This document shows positions 1 through 6,954 of a DNA stretch of 16,864 nucleotides, in pieces. Position 1 is the stretch's first letter, and every line of letters starts with the position of its first letter. A model generated the notes under the pieces. The model was not told where the DNA came from, searched no databases, and was given only the letters and a program-made list of their open reading frames with translations. Origin of the DNA: Nitrososphaerales archaeon TH5896 (GTDB taxonomy: Archaea; Thermoproteota; Nitrososphaeria; Nitrososphaerales; Nitrososphaeraceae); NCBI GenBank assembly GCA_014523625.1, contig JAATVP010000036.1, forward strand, positions 1-16,864, given 5' to 3'. A program made the translations under genes and the position numbers.

Positions 1-1425
1 GAATATAGGTACTTGAGTGGAGGAGGTGACATTTCCCCTGAAGATGTTGCCTTAGATGCTATCTACGTAGCCAACAAAGGCTCTAATTCTATATCTGTAA
101 TCAATACAACCTCAAATGTAGTGACAAAAACCATACCTATCGGGGAGGCTCCTCCTCTTTTTATTTATGGGGATCCCGCCTTAGATGCTATCTACGTATC
201 CAATGCCGCTGGAAATGTATCTGTAATCAATACAACCTCAAATGTAGTGACAAAAACCATACCAGTTGGAAAAGCTCCTCTTTTTATTTATGGAAATCCC
301 GCCTTAGATGCTATCTACGTATCGAATACTGCTTCCAGTTCTATATCTGTAATCAATACAACCTCAAATGTAGTGACAAAAACCATACCCGTTGATATTG
401 ATCAATATCCTAACGATATTTATGGGGATCTACTCGAGCCGGGCGTTATATACGTAGCCGACGCTGCTGACACTGTATCTGTAATAAACACAACTTCAAA
501 TATTGTAATTAAAGAGATACCTGTCGGCAAAGTACCAATTGACATTTACGGGGAACCTGAATCGGATGCTATCTATGTAGCCAACTTGCGTTCTAATGGG
601 GTTTCCGTAATAAATAGCATGACGAATGAAGCGGTTGTAGGAGTGACATTTGAAATACAACCACCTATAACTGGCAGCATAATTTGCAATGGCCTGGGTG
701 CCCCTATAGACCGCTTATTATACGTGTCACCCGGAACTAAATGCGTTGCTAAACCTGGAAAAGGATTCGAATTTACCAGTTGGGCAGAGATTTTGGATGG
801 TAACTCAACTAGAACTATAAACGGAACAACTGTTTCCTCTTCTCCTCTAACTTCTTTCCTTGATCTATTTAACGTTAGAACAGAAACTCCGGCAGCGACC
901 CTTACTATTGAAGAGTTCGGTACCTATACCGCGTACTTCAGAGAGCTCCCACCTGCTATCCCATCTGAGTACTGGATTCCTCTATATGGTATTATTATTA
1001 GTACAGTTATAGGATGGTCTATACCAAGTATTGTAAGGGGAATCAAAACCAAGAGACAAGAACGCCAATTATACTCAATACACAAGAAAATCAATCATGT
1101 TTGGGATGATGGAAGATTAGATTTTAACGATATTAAGACCTTGGAAAATCTGGTTCGTGATACAGAGGAAGCATATGCAAAAGGAAAGATTAATAATGAA
1201 CAGGGTACGAATTTGAAAATCGAAATTTCTGTACTTTACGAGGAAATGTTCAGGAAGAGAATCGATCTATTAAACAAATTGATTATTAAGCACGATAGTA
1301 AAGACGATAGATTACTCTCAAAAATAAAATATGAAATAAATGATGCATATGCAAAAGGAAAACTAAGTAAAATACACTATGAACTTCTTAACAAAATGAT
1401 CTCTGATTATGAAGGTAATGAATGA
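1..1425 (+). CDS. YVTN beta-propeller surface protein with C-terminal membrane anchor (5'-truncated)
   Basis: The reading frame is open to the window edge, so the TTG at 13 need not be the start and the N-terminus is probably cut off. Numbering from that TTG, residues about 15-205 are tandem YVTN-type blades (motifs such as DAIYVSN and VSVINTTSN followed by KTIPVG), five of them recognisable. Residues about 210-310 form a domain with two cysteines (C225, C244) and the phrase GFEFTSWAEILDGNSTRTI, which I recall from Nitrososphaera-like cell-surface propeller proteins. One transmembrane helix lies at about 320-342, followed by a charged, probably cytoplasmic helical tail with two similar segments (EEAYAKGKI at 385-393 and NDAYAKGKL at 443-451). 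The inferred topology is propeller outside, tail inside. The role is unknown; binding or adhesion is plausible. The stop is at 1423-1425. Blades 1-3 share exact nucleotide repeats. Confidence 0.85.
   Translation, partial: EYRYLSGGGDISPEDVALDAIYVANKGSNSISVINTTSNVVTKTIPIGEAPPLFIYGDPALDAIYVSNAAGNVSVINTTSNVVTKTIPVGKAPLFIYGNPALDAIYVSNTASSSISVINTTSNVVTKTIPVDIDQYPNDIYGDLLEPGVIYVADAADTVSVINTTSNIVIKEIPVGKVPIDIYGEPESDAIYVANLRSNGVSVINSMTNEAVVGVTFEIQPPITGSIICNGLGAPIDRLLYVSPGTKCVAKPGKGFEFTSWAEILDGNSTRTINGTTVSSSPLTSFLDLFNVRTETPAATLTIEEFGTYTAYFRELPPAIPSEYWIPLYGIIISTVIGWSIPSIVRGIKTKRQERQLYSIHKKINHVWDDGRLDFNDIKTLENLVRDTEEAYAKGKINNEQGTNLKIEISVLYEEMFRKRIDLLNKLIIKHDSKDDRLLSKIKYEINDAYAKGKLSKIHYELLNKMISDYEGNE
92..389 (+). 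repeat. Three identical 46-nt copies at exact 126-nt spacing inside the YVTN gene
   Basis: The 46-nt stretch beginning tatctgtaatcaatacaacc occurs at 92-137, 218-263 and 344-389 with no difference between copies. A diverged fourth copy starts at 476. The 21-nt segment starting gccttagatgctatctacgta also recurs at 49, 178 and 301. The period is 42 codons, one propeller blade. Identity at silent positions points to recent duplication or gene conversion of blades. Confidence 0.9.
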
Positions 1426-1646
1426 GAGATCACAATTCATCATTATAGATAAAAGGGTGTTCGGATAGAAGGAGCAACTTATAATGCATATTCCAGACAT
1501 GGGTAAGTAATTCTGTAATTTCATTTTTGAGTTTCACCTTTCGTGCTGTAACTTAGTCTTGATCGAACCAATTTCCGCTTGTCCAACAAATCAAGGAACA
1601 ATCCATGATGCTACGAAAGCCCAACGGGATTTAAACGTGTTCTTTG

Positions 1647-1667
1647 AATAGTAAATATATTACTATT
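1647..1667. repeat. AT-rich inverted repeat between convergent genes
   Basis: AATAGTAA (1647-1654) and TTACTATT (1660-1667) are perfect inverted arms around a 5-nt loop. The repeat lies between the 3' end of the YVTN gene and the 3' end of the minus-strand HTH gene, so it could help end transcription on both strands. In DNA this AT-rich it could also be chance. The rest of 1426-1694 shows nothing I recognise. Confidence 0.3.
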
Positions 1668-1694
1668 GTATTAGTGGTAGTTTCCTTAGCTAAC

Positions 1695-2018
1695 CTACCT
1701 CTGGAATATGGTAAATACGCCTGGCCTTCTACATAGATCGGGTCCTGGTAGAATTCCAGTCCTTAGGAATCTCATCCTCTTTTCCTTCTCTTCATTAATC
1801 CTAGCCATTCGGCTTTTGACAAATGATATCGATAAGTCTAACGATCGCGAAATATCTTCAGCGTTCAAACCTATTCTCGATAAATGATCTATGTCCTTCT
1901 GGCAACGTACTGAGGCTGTGTATGGTCTGAATTTATCGTTATTACTGTTATGCTTTCCTTGTGCTTCCATCAACTTATGTTGAAGTTCGATTATGTTACT
2001 ACTGTCGTTTCTTAACAT
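1695..2018 (-). CDS. Small putative helix-turn-helix protein
   Basis: This is a 107-residue protein starting at ATG 2018. Residues about 40-77 fit a helix-turn-helix: a helix ending in LSRIGLNAEDISRSL, a turn, then DLSISFVKSRMARI as recognition helix, the pattern seen in homeodomain-like and sigma-70 region 4-like DNA-binding modules. The N-terminal 35 residues are polar and the tail after residue 85 is basic with a single cysteine. An AT-rich element, TTTAAACTTTTTA on the minus strand at about 2050-2062, could be its TATA box. It lies in the accessory region near the integrase, where small regulators are common. I do not recognise a specific family. It could be a chance ORF, but the HTH pattern and the promoter position favour a real gene. 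Confidence 0.5.
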   Translation of the reverse strand: MLRNDSSNIIELQHKLMEAQGKHNSNNDKFRPYTASVRCQKDIDHLSRIGLNAEDISRSLDLSISFVKSRMARINEEKEKRMRFLRTGILPGPDLCRRPGVFTIFQR

Positions 2019-2273
2019 GTTTGTATATTATAGCTAAGTACTACCAAGCTAAAAAGTTTAAATCGTGCTCTGACGAATACAATATTGTAACCACTCGCTG
2101 CTGTCTAATCAACAAAAACAATCGAAAGCATGTTCGACCAATTTAGGTATCTACCTCTGCCATTTAGTTAGTTACTTAGTCTGTGGAAATCCTAACTAAG
2201 GAAATATTTTAGTAGAGTAGCTGTACATTATAACATGCTTGCTTCTTTGTAAAACAGAAGGAGGCAAGTGACA

Positions 2274-2426
2274 TTGGATTTCGTGATACTTGCTGCAACA
2301 ACGGCTGTTATTCGCGCAAACGTGTCGGTCACCGACAAAATTCAAAATGATGATGAAGTAGTAAGAAACACGGCGCCAATAACAAAAAGATACAAGAGAT
2401 ATTTTTATGCCAAAAGGATCAAATAG
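2274..2426 (+). CDS. Possible 50-residue small protein with strong Shine-Dalgarno
   Basis: A short open frame encodes LDFVILAATTAVIRANVSVT followed by a charged, lysine- and arginine-rich C-terminus ending in YKRYFYAKRIK. AAGGAGG at 2258-2264 is a strong Shine-Dalgarno. It sits 9 nt before the TTG at 2274 and only 3 nt before an in-frame GTG at 2268, which would add two residues; I prefer the TTG for its spacing. The product has a short hydrophobic N-terminal segment of about 14 residues and a basic tail. I recognise no family. It is the only coding candidate I see in the 378-nt gap between 2147 and 2524. It could be a real small accessory gene or a decayed fragment. Confidence 0.4.
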   Translation: MDFVILAATTAVIRANVSVTDKIQNDDEVVRNTAPITKRYKRYFYAKRIK

Positions 2427-2478
2427 TTAATAACCTTGCATCAGACTAGTAACGATAACCATAATTTCTCATAGAACG

Positions 2479-2516
2479 CTCCTACTAGTATCCATTTATA
2501 TGACTACTAATAGGAG
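2479..2516 (+). promoter_or_regulatory. Hairpin burying the Shine-Dalgarno of the zinc-ribbon gene
   Basis: CTCCTACTAGTA (2479-2490) pairs with TACTAATAGGAG (2505-2516) over 12 positions with one A-C mismatch, closing a 14-nt loop. The right arm contains AGGAG (2512-2516), the only good Shine-Dalgarno for the GTG start at 2525. If this RNA forms, ribosome binding would be blocked. At the DNA level the same repeat could be an operator. Confidence 0.5.
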
Positions 2517-2524
2517 TTATTATT

Positions 2525-2965
2525 GTGACGTATAAAATAACAAAACGCAAGGCAGCAGAATTGAAGAGCCTAGTCAAGACCTGGGCCTATCATTGTAAGC
2601 GATGTAACTATGTCTGGCTTCCCAAGGACTATGAGTATGGGGAGGAGGACGATCTAACAGATAGAGGAGGTAGACCTAGCGCCTGTGCCAGATGTAAATC
2701 AAAATACTGGGCTGATGATAGAGTCAATCGTAATATTATGACGATTTCCCCAGAGATACGGGAGGCAATGATACCTCTCTCGCCATTAGATAAATGGGTT
2801 AAAGAAGTAGTCGAAGAAGGTCGCAAAGATGGTCTTTCCGATAGGACGATTGCTAAGACCATTAGGACGTATGGACGTGAACGCAACTTCACTAATCATC
2901 AAATCTCCGAAGCACTTGATAGGAACGGAGTCAAGCGTTATAGCAGATTACTCCGCTCCTTCTAG
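2525..2965 (+). CDS. Zinc-ribbon protein of unknown function
   Basis: This is a 146-residue protein starting at GTG 2525 behind AGGAG. Residues 24-57 hold a treble-clef or zinc-ribbon pattern: C24-x2-C27 and C54-x2-C57, separated by an acidic insert. The C-terminal half (about 80-146) is helical and charged. Its segment GLSDRTIAKTIRTYGRERNF followed by TNHQISEALDRNGVKRY reads like an HTH-type DNA-binding region. It converges with the integrase gene (33 nt between ends). The likely role is nucleic-acid binding or regulation within the accessory region; this is inference from the zinc site and context. I do not recognise a named family. Confidence 0.7.
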   Translation: MTYKITKRKAAELKSLVKTWAYHCKRCNYVWLPKDYEYGEEDDLTDRGGRPSACARCKSKYWADDRVNRNIMTISPEIREAMIPLSPLDKWVKEVVEEGRKDGLSDRTIAKTIRTYGRERNFTNHQISEALDRNGVKRYSRLLRSF

Positions 2966-2998
2966 TTTGACAGCAACAAAGTTAGACGCTCAAAGAAT

Positions 2999-4537
2999 CT
3001 AGTCTATCTTAATAACCATACGTTCGTTCTTCATTTTCTTCTGCTGTCGTCTTCGCTCTAGTTGTTCTTGGACGAACTCATCTGAGAACTCGGATTTCCA
3101 AAGTTGATAAGGTTCACCTTTCTTATCTGCTTCCTCAATCTCCTTCCATTTTTCAGGGCTCCTCCTTATTTCTGCGGCGACTTTCTTGAACTGGTCACGC
3201 CATATCTTATCAAACTTGTCCATCTTTGACATCACCTCATACATTTGTGCCTGGTACTCATCGGCCTTATTCTGCAAGTATTTATAATCCTGTGAATGCT
3301 CCGCTTCGGCAGCCTTTAACTCCTGTAACTGCATCTTGATTTTGTCCAGTTCCTCATTATCTGCAGCCTTCAATTCTTCATATGCGGCAACACTTAGAGG
3401 ATAGCCACAGGATGAACAGTATTTGTTTTCAAGTGGATTAATCAATTGGCACCGTGCGCAATCTGCCACAGTAGGTTTGGGTTTAGCATCAACATCAGTG
3501 ATGATTCCATTCTGCAGTAAAATCTGATTCTTCAAGTCCTTGCCCCATCTGTTCTTGATATATCTGGCCGGTTGGTTTGAGTTCATGGACCAACGAACTT
3601 TTTTTCTGAGGGCAAATTCTGAATAAGATTCGGCATCGCATGTTATCGATGAGTGCCTGAGGCAGTAAGGGGCCCAGTTCTTGGACTTTATCAAATGTTG
3701 AAGATTCGCCAGTTCTTTCTCATCTGTTATTGAACTACTATGTATCAATACACTAATCCTAGTTCGGAGTTGTCGCATAATAGTCCACAAAGAATCTGCA
3801 GTTATGGGCCCTCCCGTTCTAAGGTTACAGATTACCCTGGCATCAAGTTCGTTGCGGAAAGGATGTTCATTCAGCCAATCTCGGACGTATGGAAATGAAC
3901 ATGTCAACATTGCAGGCCCGCTCCCAGTCTTGGAATCGTGGGGTATCTCTGCTTCCCCATAGCGTTCTCTTAATCGGATGTGTTTGATTTTAAGACGTGT
4001 AACTTCGTGCGGCCTGGCATTAAAGTCCCACAACAGAGTAAGGGCCGCCTTATTTCGTTTATTGGTTTCATACTTTACAACAGTTAGGAGGTCTTCGCGT
4101 TCCCATAACTCTGATTCGACGTATGGACTCAGGCGCTTTGTCTTTCGCTTCTTTATCTGCGCGAATGCGGGGGTCTGCCATTCTGATGGGGGAAGAGAAG
4201 CGTCATTATGAATCCAACGCATGAAGAACTTTATTCGTTGAAGGTAATCGTTCCAAGTCCTTATCCATTTCTTGTCTGGGTCGATGCTCTCGTCCTTGAT
4301 TCTGGTATCCAGAAATGAAGTTATCTCTTGCTTACTCTTGACCTCTGATAGGGCCCTATCACAAAGAAACTCTGCATATAAAATAATGACCATAAGGTTA
4401 TTCCTTTTGTATTCTTCCGATGTCTCCGTCTGAGTTTTCATGAAATCTACAAAGGTGTAAAGTAACTTCCTGTTACTGTCGTTGATGTTGTGTCGTGTTT
4501 CAATCCTTTTGATAACAGTATCAAGGCTAGACGGCAT
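2999..4537 (-). CDS. Tyrosine recombinase/integrase with zinc ribbon and coiled-coil tail
   Basis: This 512-residue protein starts at ATG 4537. Residues about 10-130 resemble the helical core-binding (SAM-like) domain. The catalytic domain follows at about 145-345 with R175 (in FNARPHEV), candidate K203, R294 (in YCLRHSSIT), W316 at the usual His/Trp site and nucleophile Y326 (in PARYI). The first position of the HxxR motif is Tyr291 rather than His. A zinc ribbon (C360, C363, C374, C377) follows, then a long charged coiled coil from about 383. Tyrosine recombinases join attachment sites by a covalent 3'-phosphotyrosine step. The gene begins 53 nt beyond the 3' end of tRNA-Lys and runs in the same direction, the usual arrangement for tRNA-targeted elements. 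The zinc ribbon and coiled coil may mediate DNA or subunit contacts. Confidence 0.88.
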   Translation of the reverse strand: MPSSLDTVIKRIETRHNINDSNRKLLYTFVDFMKTQTETSEEYKRNNLMVIILYAEFLCDRALSEVKSKQEITSFLDTRIKDESIDPDKKWIRTWNDYLQRIKFFMRWIHNDASLPPSEWQTPAFAQIKKRKTKRLSPYVESELWEREDLLTVVKYETNKRNKAALTLLWDFNARPHEVTRLKIKHIRLRERYGEAEIPHDSKTGSGPAMLTCSFPYVRDWLNEHPFRNELDARVICNLRTGGPITADSLWTIMRQLRTRISVLIHSSSITDEKELANLQHLIKSKNWAPYCLRHSSITCDAESYSEFALRKKVRWSMNSNQPARYIKNRWGKDLKNQILLQNGIITDVDAKPKPTVADCARCQLINPLENKYCSSCGYPLSVAAYEELKAADNEELDKIKMQLQELKAAEAEHSQDYKYLQNKADEYQAQMYEVMSKMDKFDKIWRDQFKKVAAEIRRSPEKWKEIEEADKKGEPYQLWKSEFSDEFVQEQLERRRQQKKMKNERMVIKID

Positions 4538-4589
4538 TATGTTAGATGGCTGCTAAATGCTGCAGAAGTATATGAACCCGTACTAAACG

Positions 4590-4676
4590 CGGGCCCGTCG
4601 GGATTCGAACCCGAGACAGCCGGATTTCTTTCATGTGTTAAAAGTCCGGTACTCTACCTGGCTGAGCTACGGGCCC
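4590..4676 (-). tRNA. tRNA-Lys (UUU) with 13-nt intron
   Basis: The cloverleaf is complete on the minus strand: acceptor GGGCCCG/CGGGCCC, D arm, anticodon stem CCGGA/TCCGG, T arm TCGGG-TTCGAAT-CCCGA and discriminator G at 4590. The anticodon is TTT (4640-4642). A 13-nt intron (4626-4638) interrupts the loop at the canonical 37/38 position. A bulge-helix-bulge forms well: CTTT of the loop pairs with AAAG of the intron, with 3-nt bulges on each side and cleavage between their second and third bases giving exactly 13 nt. The mature length is 74 nt. No CCA is encoded. The 3' end faces the integrase gene, so it is a plausible attachment site. Confidence 0.93.
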
Positions 4677-4700
4677 ACCTTACAGTTAGGCTTTGCATGG

Positions 4701-4709
4701 CTATAATTT
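4701..4709 (-). promoter_or_regulatory. TATA box of tRNA-Lys
   Basis: On the minus strand the sequence AAATTATAG is centred about 30 nt upstream of the tRNA-Lys 5' end at 4676, the expected archaeal TATA position. Confidence 0.5.
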
Positions 4710-4846
4710 AATCATATACTAGAGAACTTGCAATCTGAATATTAGTACGGATCACCTAAGTAACCTGAATTCTATTCGCTCAACCTAAGACGCAACAAGC
4801 AAAACATTTTTAATTAGTATTTTAGATTCACTGCTTGAGTTTGCGC

Positions 4847-4949
4847 GCCCGGGTAGTATAGAAGAGCTCTGTTCATAAGCTCTGTAAAGTCCGGTCTAGT
4901 ATGGGGGACTGTCACTCCTTCGACCCGGGTTCGAATCCCGGCCCGGGCG
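4847..4949 (+). tRNA. tRNA-Asp (GUC) with extra D-loop sequence, probable non-canonical intron
   Basis: Acceptor GCCCGGG/CCCGGGC, T arm CCGGG-TTCGAAT-CCCGG, anticodon stem GGGGA/TCCTT (two G-U pairs) and anticodon GTC (4911-4913) identify tRNA-Asp, with discriminator G at 4949. The gene is 103 nt because the D-loop carries about 28 extra bases (about 4862-4889). Removing them leaves an ordinary 75-nt tRNA with D-loop AGTCCGGTCTA. The insert folds on itself: GAGCT (4864-4868) with AGCTC (4878-4882), next to TATA/TGTA pairing with the 5' exon, and AAG repeats at both edges. This resembles a relaxed bulge-helix-bulge. The exact splice sites are uncertain by a few bases; the bulge rule that fits tRNA-Lys perfectly gives 24-26 nt here. 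Confidence 0.88.
4862..4889 (+). other. Probable D-loop intron of tRNA-Asp
   Basis: This 28-nt segment is not part of a normal D-loop and contains its own hairpin (GAGCT/AGCTC arms around a 9-nt loop). Both edges carry AAG (4862-4864 and 4887-4889). Archaeal tRNA introns outside position 37/38 are known and are removed by the splicing endonuclease. Confidence 0.65.
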
Positions 4950-4962
4950 CTTAACATTTGTA

Positions 4963-5766
4963 CTAACTTAATTGCAAGAGTTGTAAAAATTCTTTGTTAT
5001 TAGCGGCAATAAAGGATAATCTATTATGGAGAGATAAATCGGAGTCAAGAAGTTCGCCTTGAGGGTTGAATAATAAGCCTCCAGCCTCCTTTGTAATTAA
5101 ATAACCAGCAGCCATATCTGTTACTCTAATTTTACCTCTAAGATCGATATACATGTCAATTAGACCTCGGGCAAAAAAACATAATTCAAGTGCGTTAGCA
5201 CCCAAGTGTCTAACATGCAGGCATTTCGATATGATCCTGGTCACCTTTTCAATACTGCCAGCACCCATACCTGAAATGTTAACTCCTACAACAAGCTCGT
5301 TCTGAGTTTTAAAACGCTTAAGTATATCATCACCATTTATCTTTAGCCTAATTCCATTCATCAAAGCACCTTTATTTACGGAAGATTCGTAAACGTCTCC
5401 AGTATTCAAATCAATTATGACGGCATCAATTACGGAACTAAGGTTACAATGAGTTGCAAATGCTAGTGAGCAGCATGAAAATGGAATCCCGCGTATAGCA
5501 TTGGTTGTTCCGTCTATAGCGTCCATAACTAAGTAACCATCGCCACCATCAATTGTACCGCATTCTTCTCCTATCACTGTCGGGCTAAATTCTAGCTCTC
5601 CCATCGTATTGAGCACAGCTTTCTCTGCTACCAGATCGATTTTCGAGGACAAGTCTCCTCCTGCGCCCCTTCCGAACGTCACGGCGCTTTCTGGGCTGCC
5701 AATGAGATTTCTTGTCTCCTTGAACACCGCAGAAGCGGCAGCCTTCAAGATGTCAATTCTTTGCAA
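4963..5766 (-). CDS. Inositol monophosphatase family phosphatase (IMPase/FBPase-like)
   Basis: This is a 267-residue protein. The start is TTG 5766; an in-frame TAG five codons upstream blocks extension. It belongs to the Mg2+-dependent, Li+-sensitive phosphatase superfamily. The metal-binding motifs are all present: GEE (E67, E68), DAIDGTTN (D82, D85) and VTDMAAG (D217, in the WDxAAG-type motif), with KEAGG after it. The length is normal for archaeal members, several of which hydrolyse both inositol-1-phosphate and fructose-1,6-bisphosphate. Possible roles are gluconeogenesis, inositol phospholipid supply or 3'-phosphonucleotide clearance; the sequence alone does not decide. It is a cytosolic protein with no signal peptide. 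Its 3' end faces tRNA-Asp with only 13 nt between them, so read-through from the tRNA side would be antisense to it. Confidence 0.88.
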   Translation of the reverse strand: MQRIDILKAAASAVFKETRNLIGSPESAVTFGRGAGGDLSSKIDLVAEKAVLNTMGELEFSPTVIGEECGTIDGGDGYLVMDAIDGTTNAIRGIPFSCCSLAFATHCNLSSVIDAVIIDLNTGDVYESSVNKGALMNGIRLKINGDDILKRFKTQNELVVGVNISGMGAGSIEKVTRIISKCLHVRHLGANALELCFFARGLIDMYIDLRGKIRVTDMAAGYLITKEAGGLLFNPQGELLDSDLSLHNRLSFIAANNKEFLQLLQLS

Positions 5767-6181
5767 CTTGTTAAAACCCTAAGCTACCCTACTTGCTACT
5801 ACGCTCTTTTTTCTATGATTTTTGATTTCAGGCGGATATTTCGTTTTCCCGTTTGTTTTTCCTACTTCTAATTAGTTTGTAAATGTAAACCTTGGCGGCC
5901 AGGTATAGGCTATAGAGATGAGACTTTGATTGCATATATTTTTAATCTCTGGTATCAGTTATAAAGTTATTGAGCTCATTCGACTAGAATTATGATCGTT
6001 CGAATCCAGGCGATAGTTAAAGATCTAAGACGCCTGCTGCTGCACCGACCCATAACATGAAACTTTAGTTGCGGTATAGGTCCTTAACCTAAGTGAAATT
6101 TAAGTCCTTCACAGATTACTTAAAGTTTCGTTCGGATCAAACTCTATTTGTATGATGTCCTCTCAACCCCCTGGATTTAAT
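5767..6181. other. 415-nt non-coding gap
   Basis: No convincing gene is visible. On the plus strand a TATAAAG at 5960-5966 lies 29 nt before ATG 5992, which opens a 22-codon frame (5992-6060, peptide beginning MIVRIQAIVKDLRRLLLH). This could be a micro-ORF or the promoter of a small RNA. The upstream region of the minus-strand phosphatase (5767-5880) must hold its promoter. Confidence 0.4.
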
Positions 6182-6844
6182 TTAAGTCGGCTTTGACTGA
6201 TTAGGAATATCATCATTATCCGAGCTATCTACTGCCCAAGGGAACCACTTTCCGATTATTCTCGCCCAATCGACACGAACTGAAAGGTATACAATAATAA
6301 CCAATAGGACTACACTTGAAACGATCCCTAATGTCAAGAATAGGGGATCTATATCTCTTGTGATAAATGATTCAAAAAATGGCCTTCCTAGAATTACTGA
6401 GCTCCATACAATAATTTCATTTAGTATGAACTTACCACTGAACGTAGCTATAGCAAATTTCCATGGACTGTACCTTGCCAATCCAAGAGGGATGTATATC
6501 ACATCGTCTGGTATAGGTGTTAATGCAACTATAAATGCCCCGAACCCACCATACTTGCGAAGCACTTTCTGTAGAGGGAACATCCTTTGTTTGGTCTTAT
6601 CGCTCAGAACACTCCGACCATAATAACTTGCGTAAAATATGATCATTTTTGCCAGCAAGACCCCGACCGCGCTAACTAAAGAAATCAGGTTTGGGTCTAA
6701 TTTCTCACTTAGTGCAGCTGCTACCAAAACAGGAAAGTAAGGTACAGGCACAAATACTATAATACTTCCAACAAAACTCGCCGTGAAAACACCTAGATAT
6801 CCAAAACTATCAAAGAGCGTAAATAGCCAATCTAGTGTTGTCAA
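6182..6844 (-). CDS. VTT/DedA-like (SNARE-associated) membrane protein
   Basis: This 220-residue integral membrane protein starts at TTG 6844. Hydrophobic segments lie at about 13-45, 53-76, 101-123, 128-150 and 167-189, and the C-terminal 30 residues are hydrophilic. The phrase FIVALTPIPDDVIYIPLGLARY at about 103-125 contains the re-entrant-loop pattern of the VTT domain (prolines followed by G-x-A). The family includes DedA and YdjX/TVP38 proteins, implicated in lipid (undecaprenyl-phosphate or phospholipid) flipping and membrane homeostasis; the archaeal role is unknown. TATATAT on the opposite strand at 6868-6874 is about 27 nt before the start, which suggests a leaderless transcript. It is not tightly linked to its neighbours. 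Confidence 0.82.
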   Translation of the reverse strand: MTTLDWLFTLFDSFGYLGVFTASFVGSIIVFVPVPYFPVLVAAALSEKLDPNLISLVSAVGVLLAKMIIFYASYYGRSVLSDKTKQRMFPLQKVLRKYGGFGAFIVALTPIPDDVIYIPLGLARYSPWKFAIATFSGKFILNEIIVWSSVILGRPFFESFITRDIDPLFLTLGIVSSVVLLVIIVYLSVRVDWARIIGKWFPWAVDSSDNDDIPNQSKPT

Positions 6845-6867
6845 TCGGAATAGAGCTGCTAATAACC

Positions 6868-6874
6868 TATATAT
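6868..6874 (-). promoter_or_regulatory. TATA box of the VTT-domain gene
   Basis: TATATAT is centred about 27 nt upstream of the TTG start at 6844, consistent with a leaderless archaeal promoter. Confidence 0.45.
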
Positions 6875-6954
6875 CTACTAGTTGCCATTCGAAATTCTGT
6901 ATTCAAACGGCTTCAATGGAAGATAGAACGTATCTACACTGATAATAATTGAAT

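Noticed and set aside
763..771. GGATTCGAA as a possible second attachment site matching the tRNA-Lys T-loop
   Set aside because: Only 9 nt match, it lies inside the YVTN coding sequence, and the flanks do not match the tRNA.
1961..2146. Plus-strand 61-codon frame
   Set aside because: It overlaps the HTH gene on the other strand, has no start signal, and its composition looks random.
4490..4711. Plus-strand frame of 73 codons across tRNA-Lys
   Set aside because: It reads antisense through the tRNA gene and the integrase start; it is a chance frame.
5990..6015. GTTCGAATCC resembling a tRNA T-loop
   Set aside because: The flanking bases do not form a T stem, and no acceptor, anticodon or D arm can be placed upstream.
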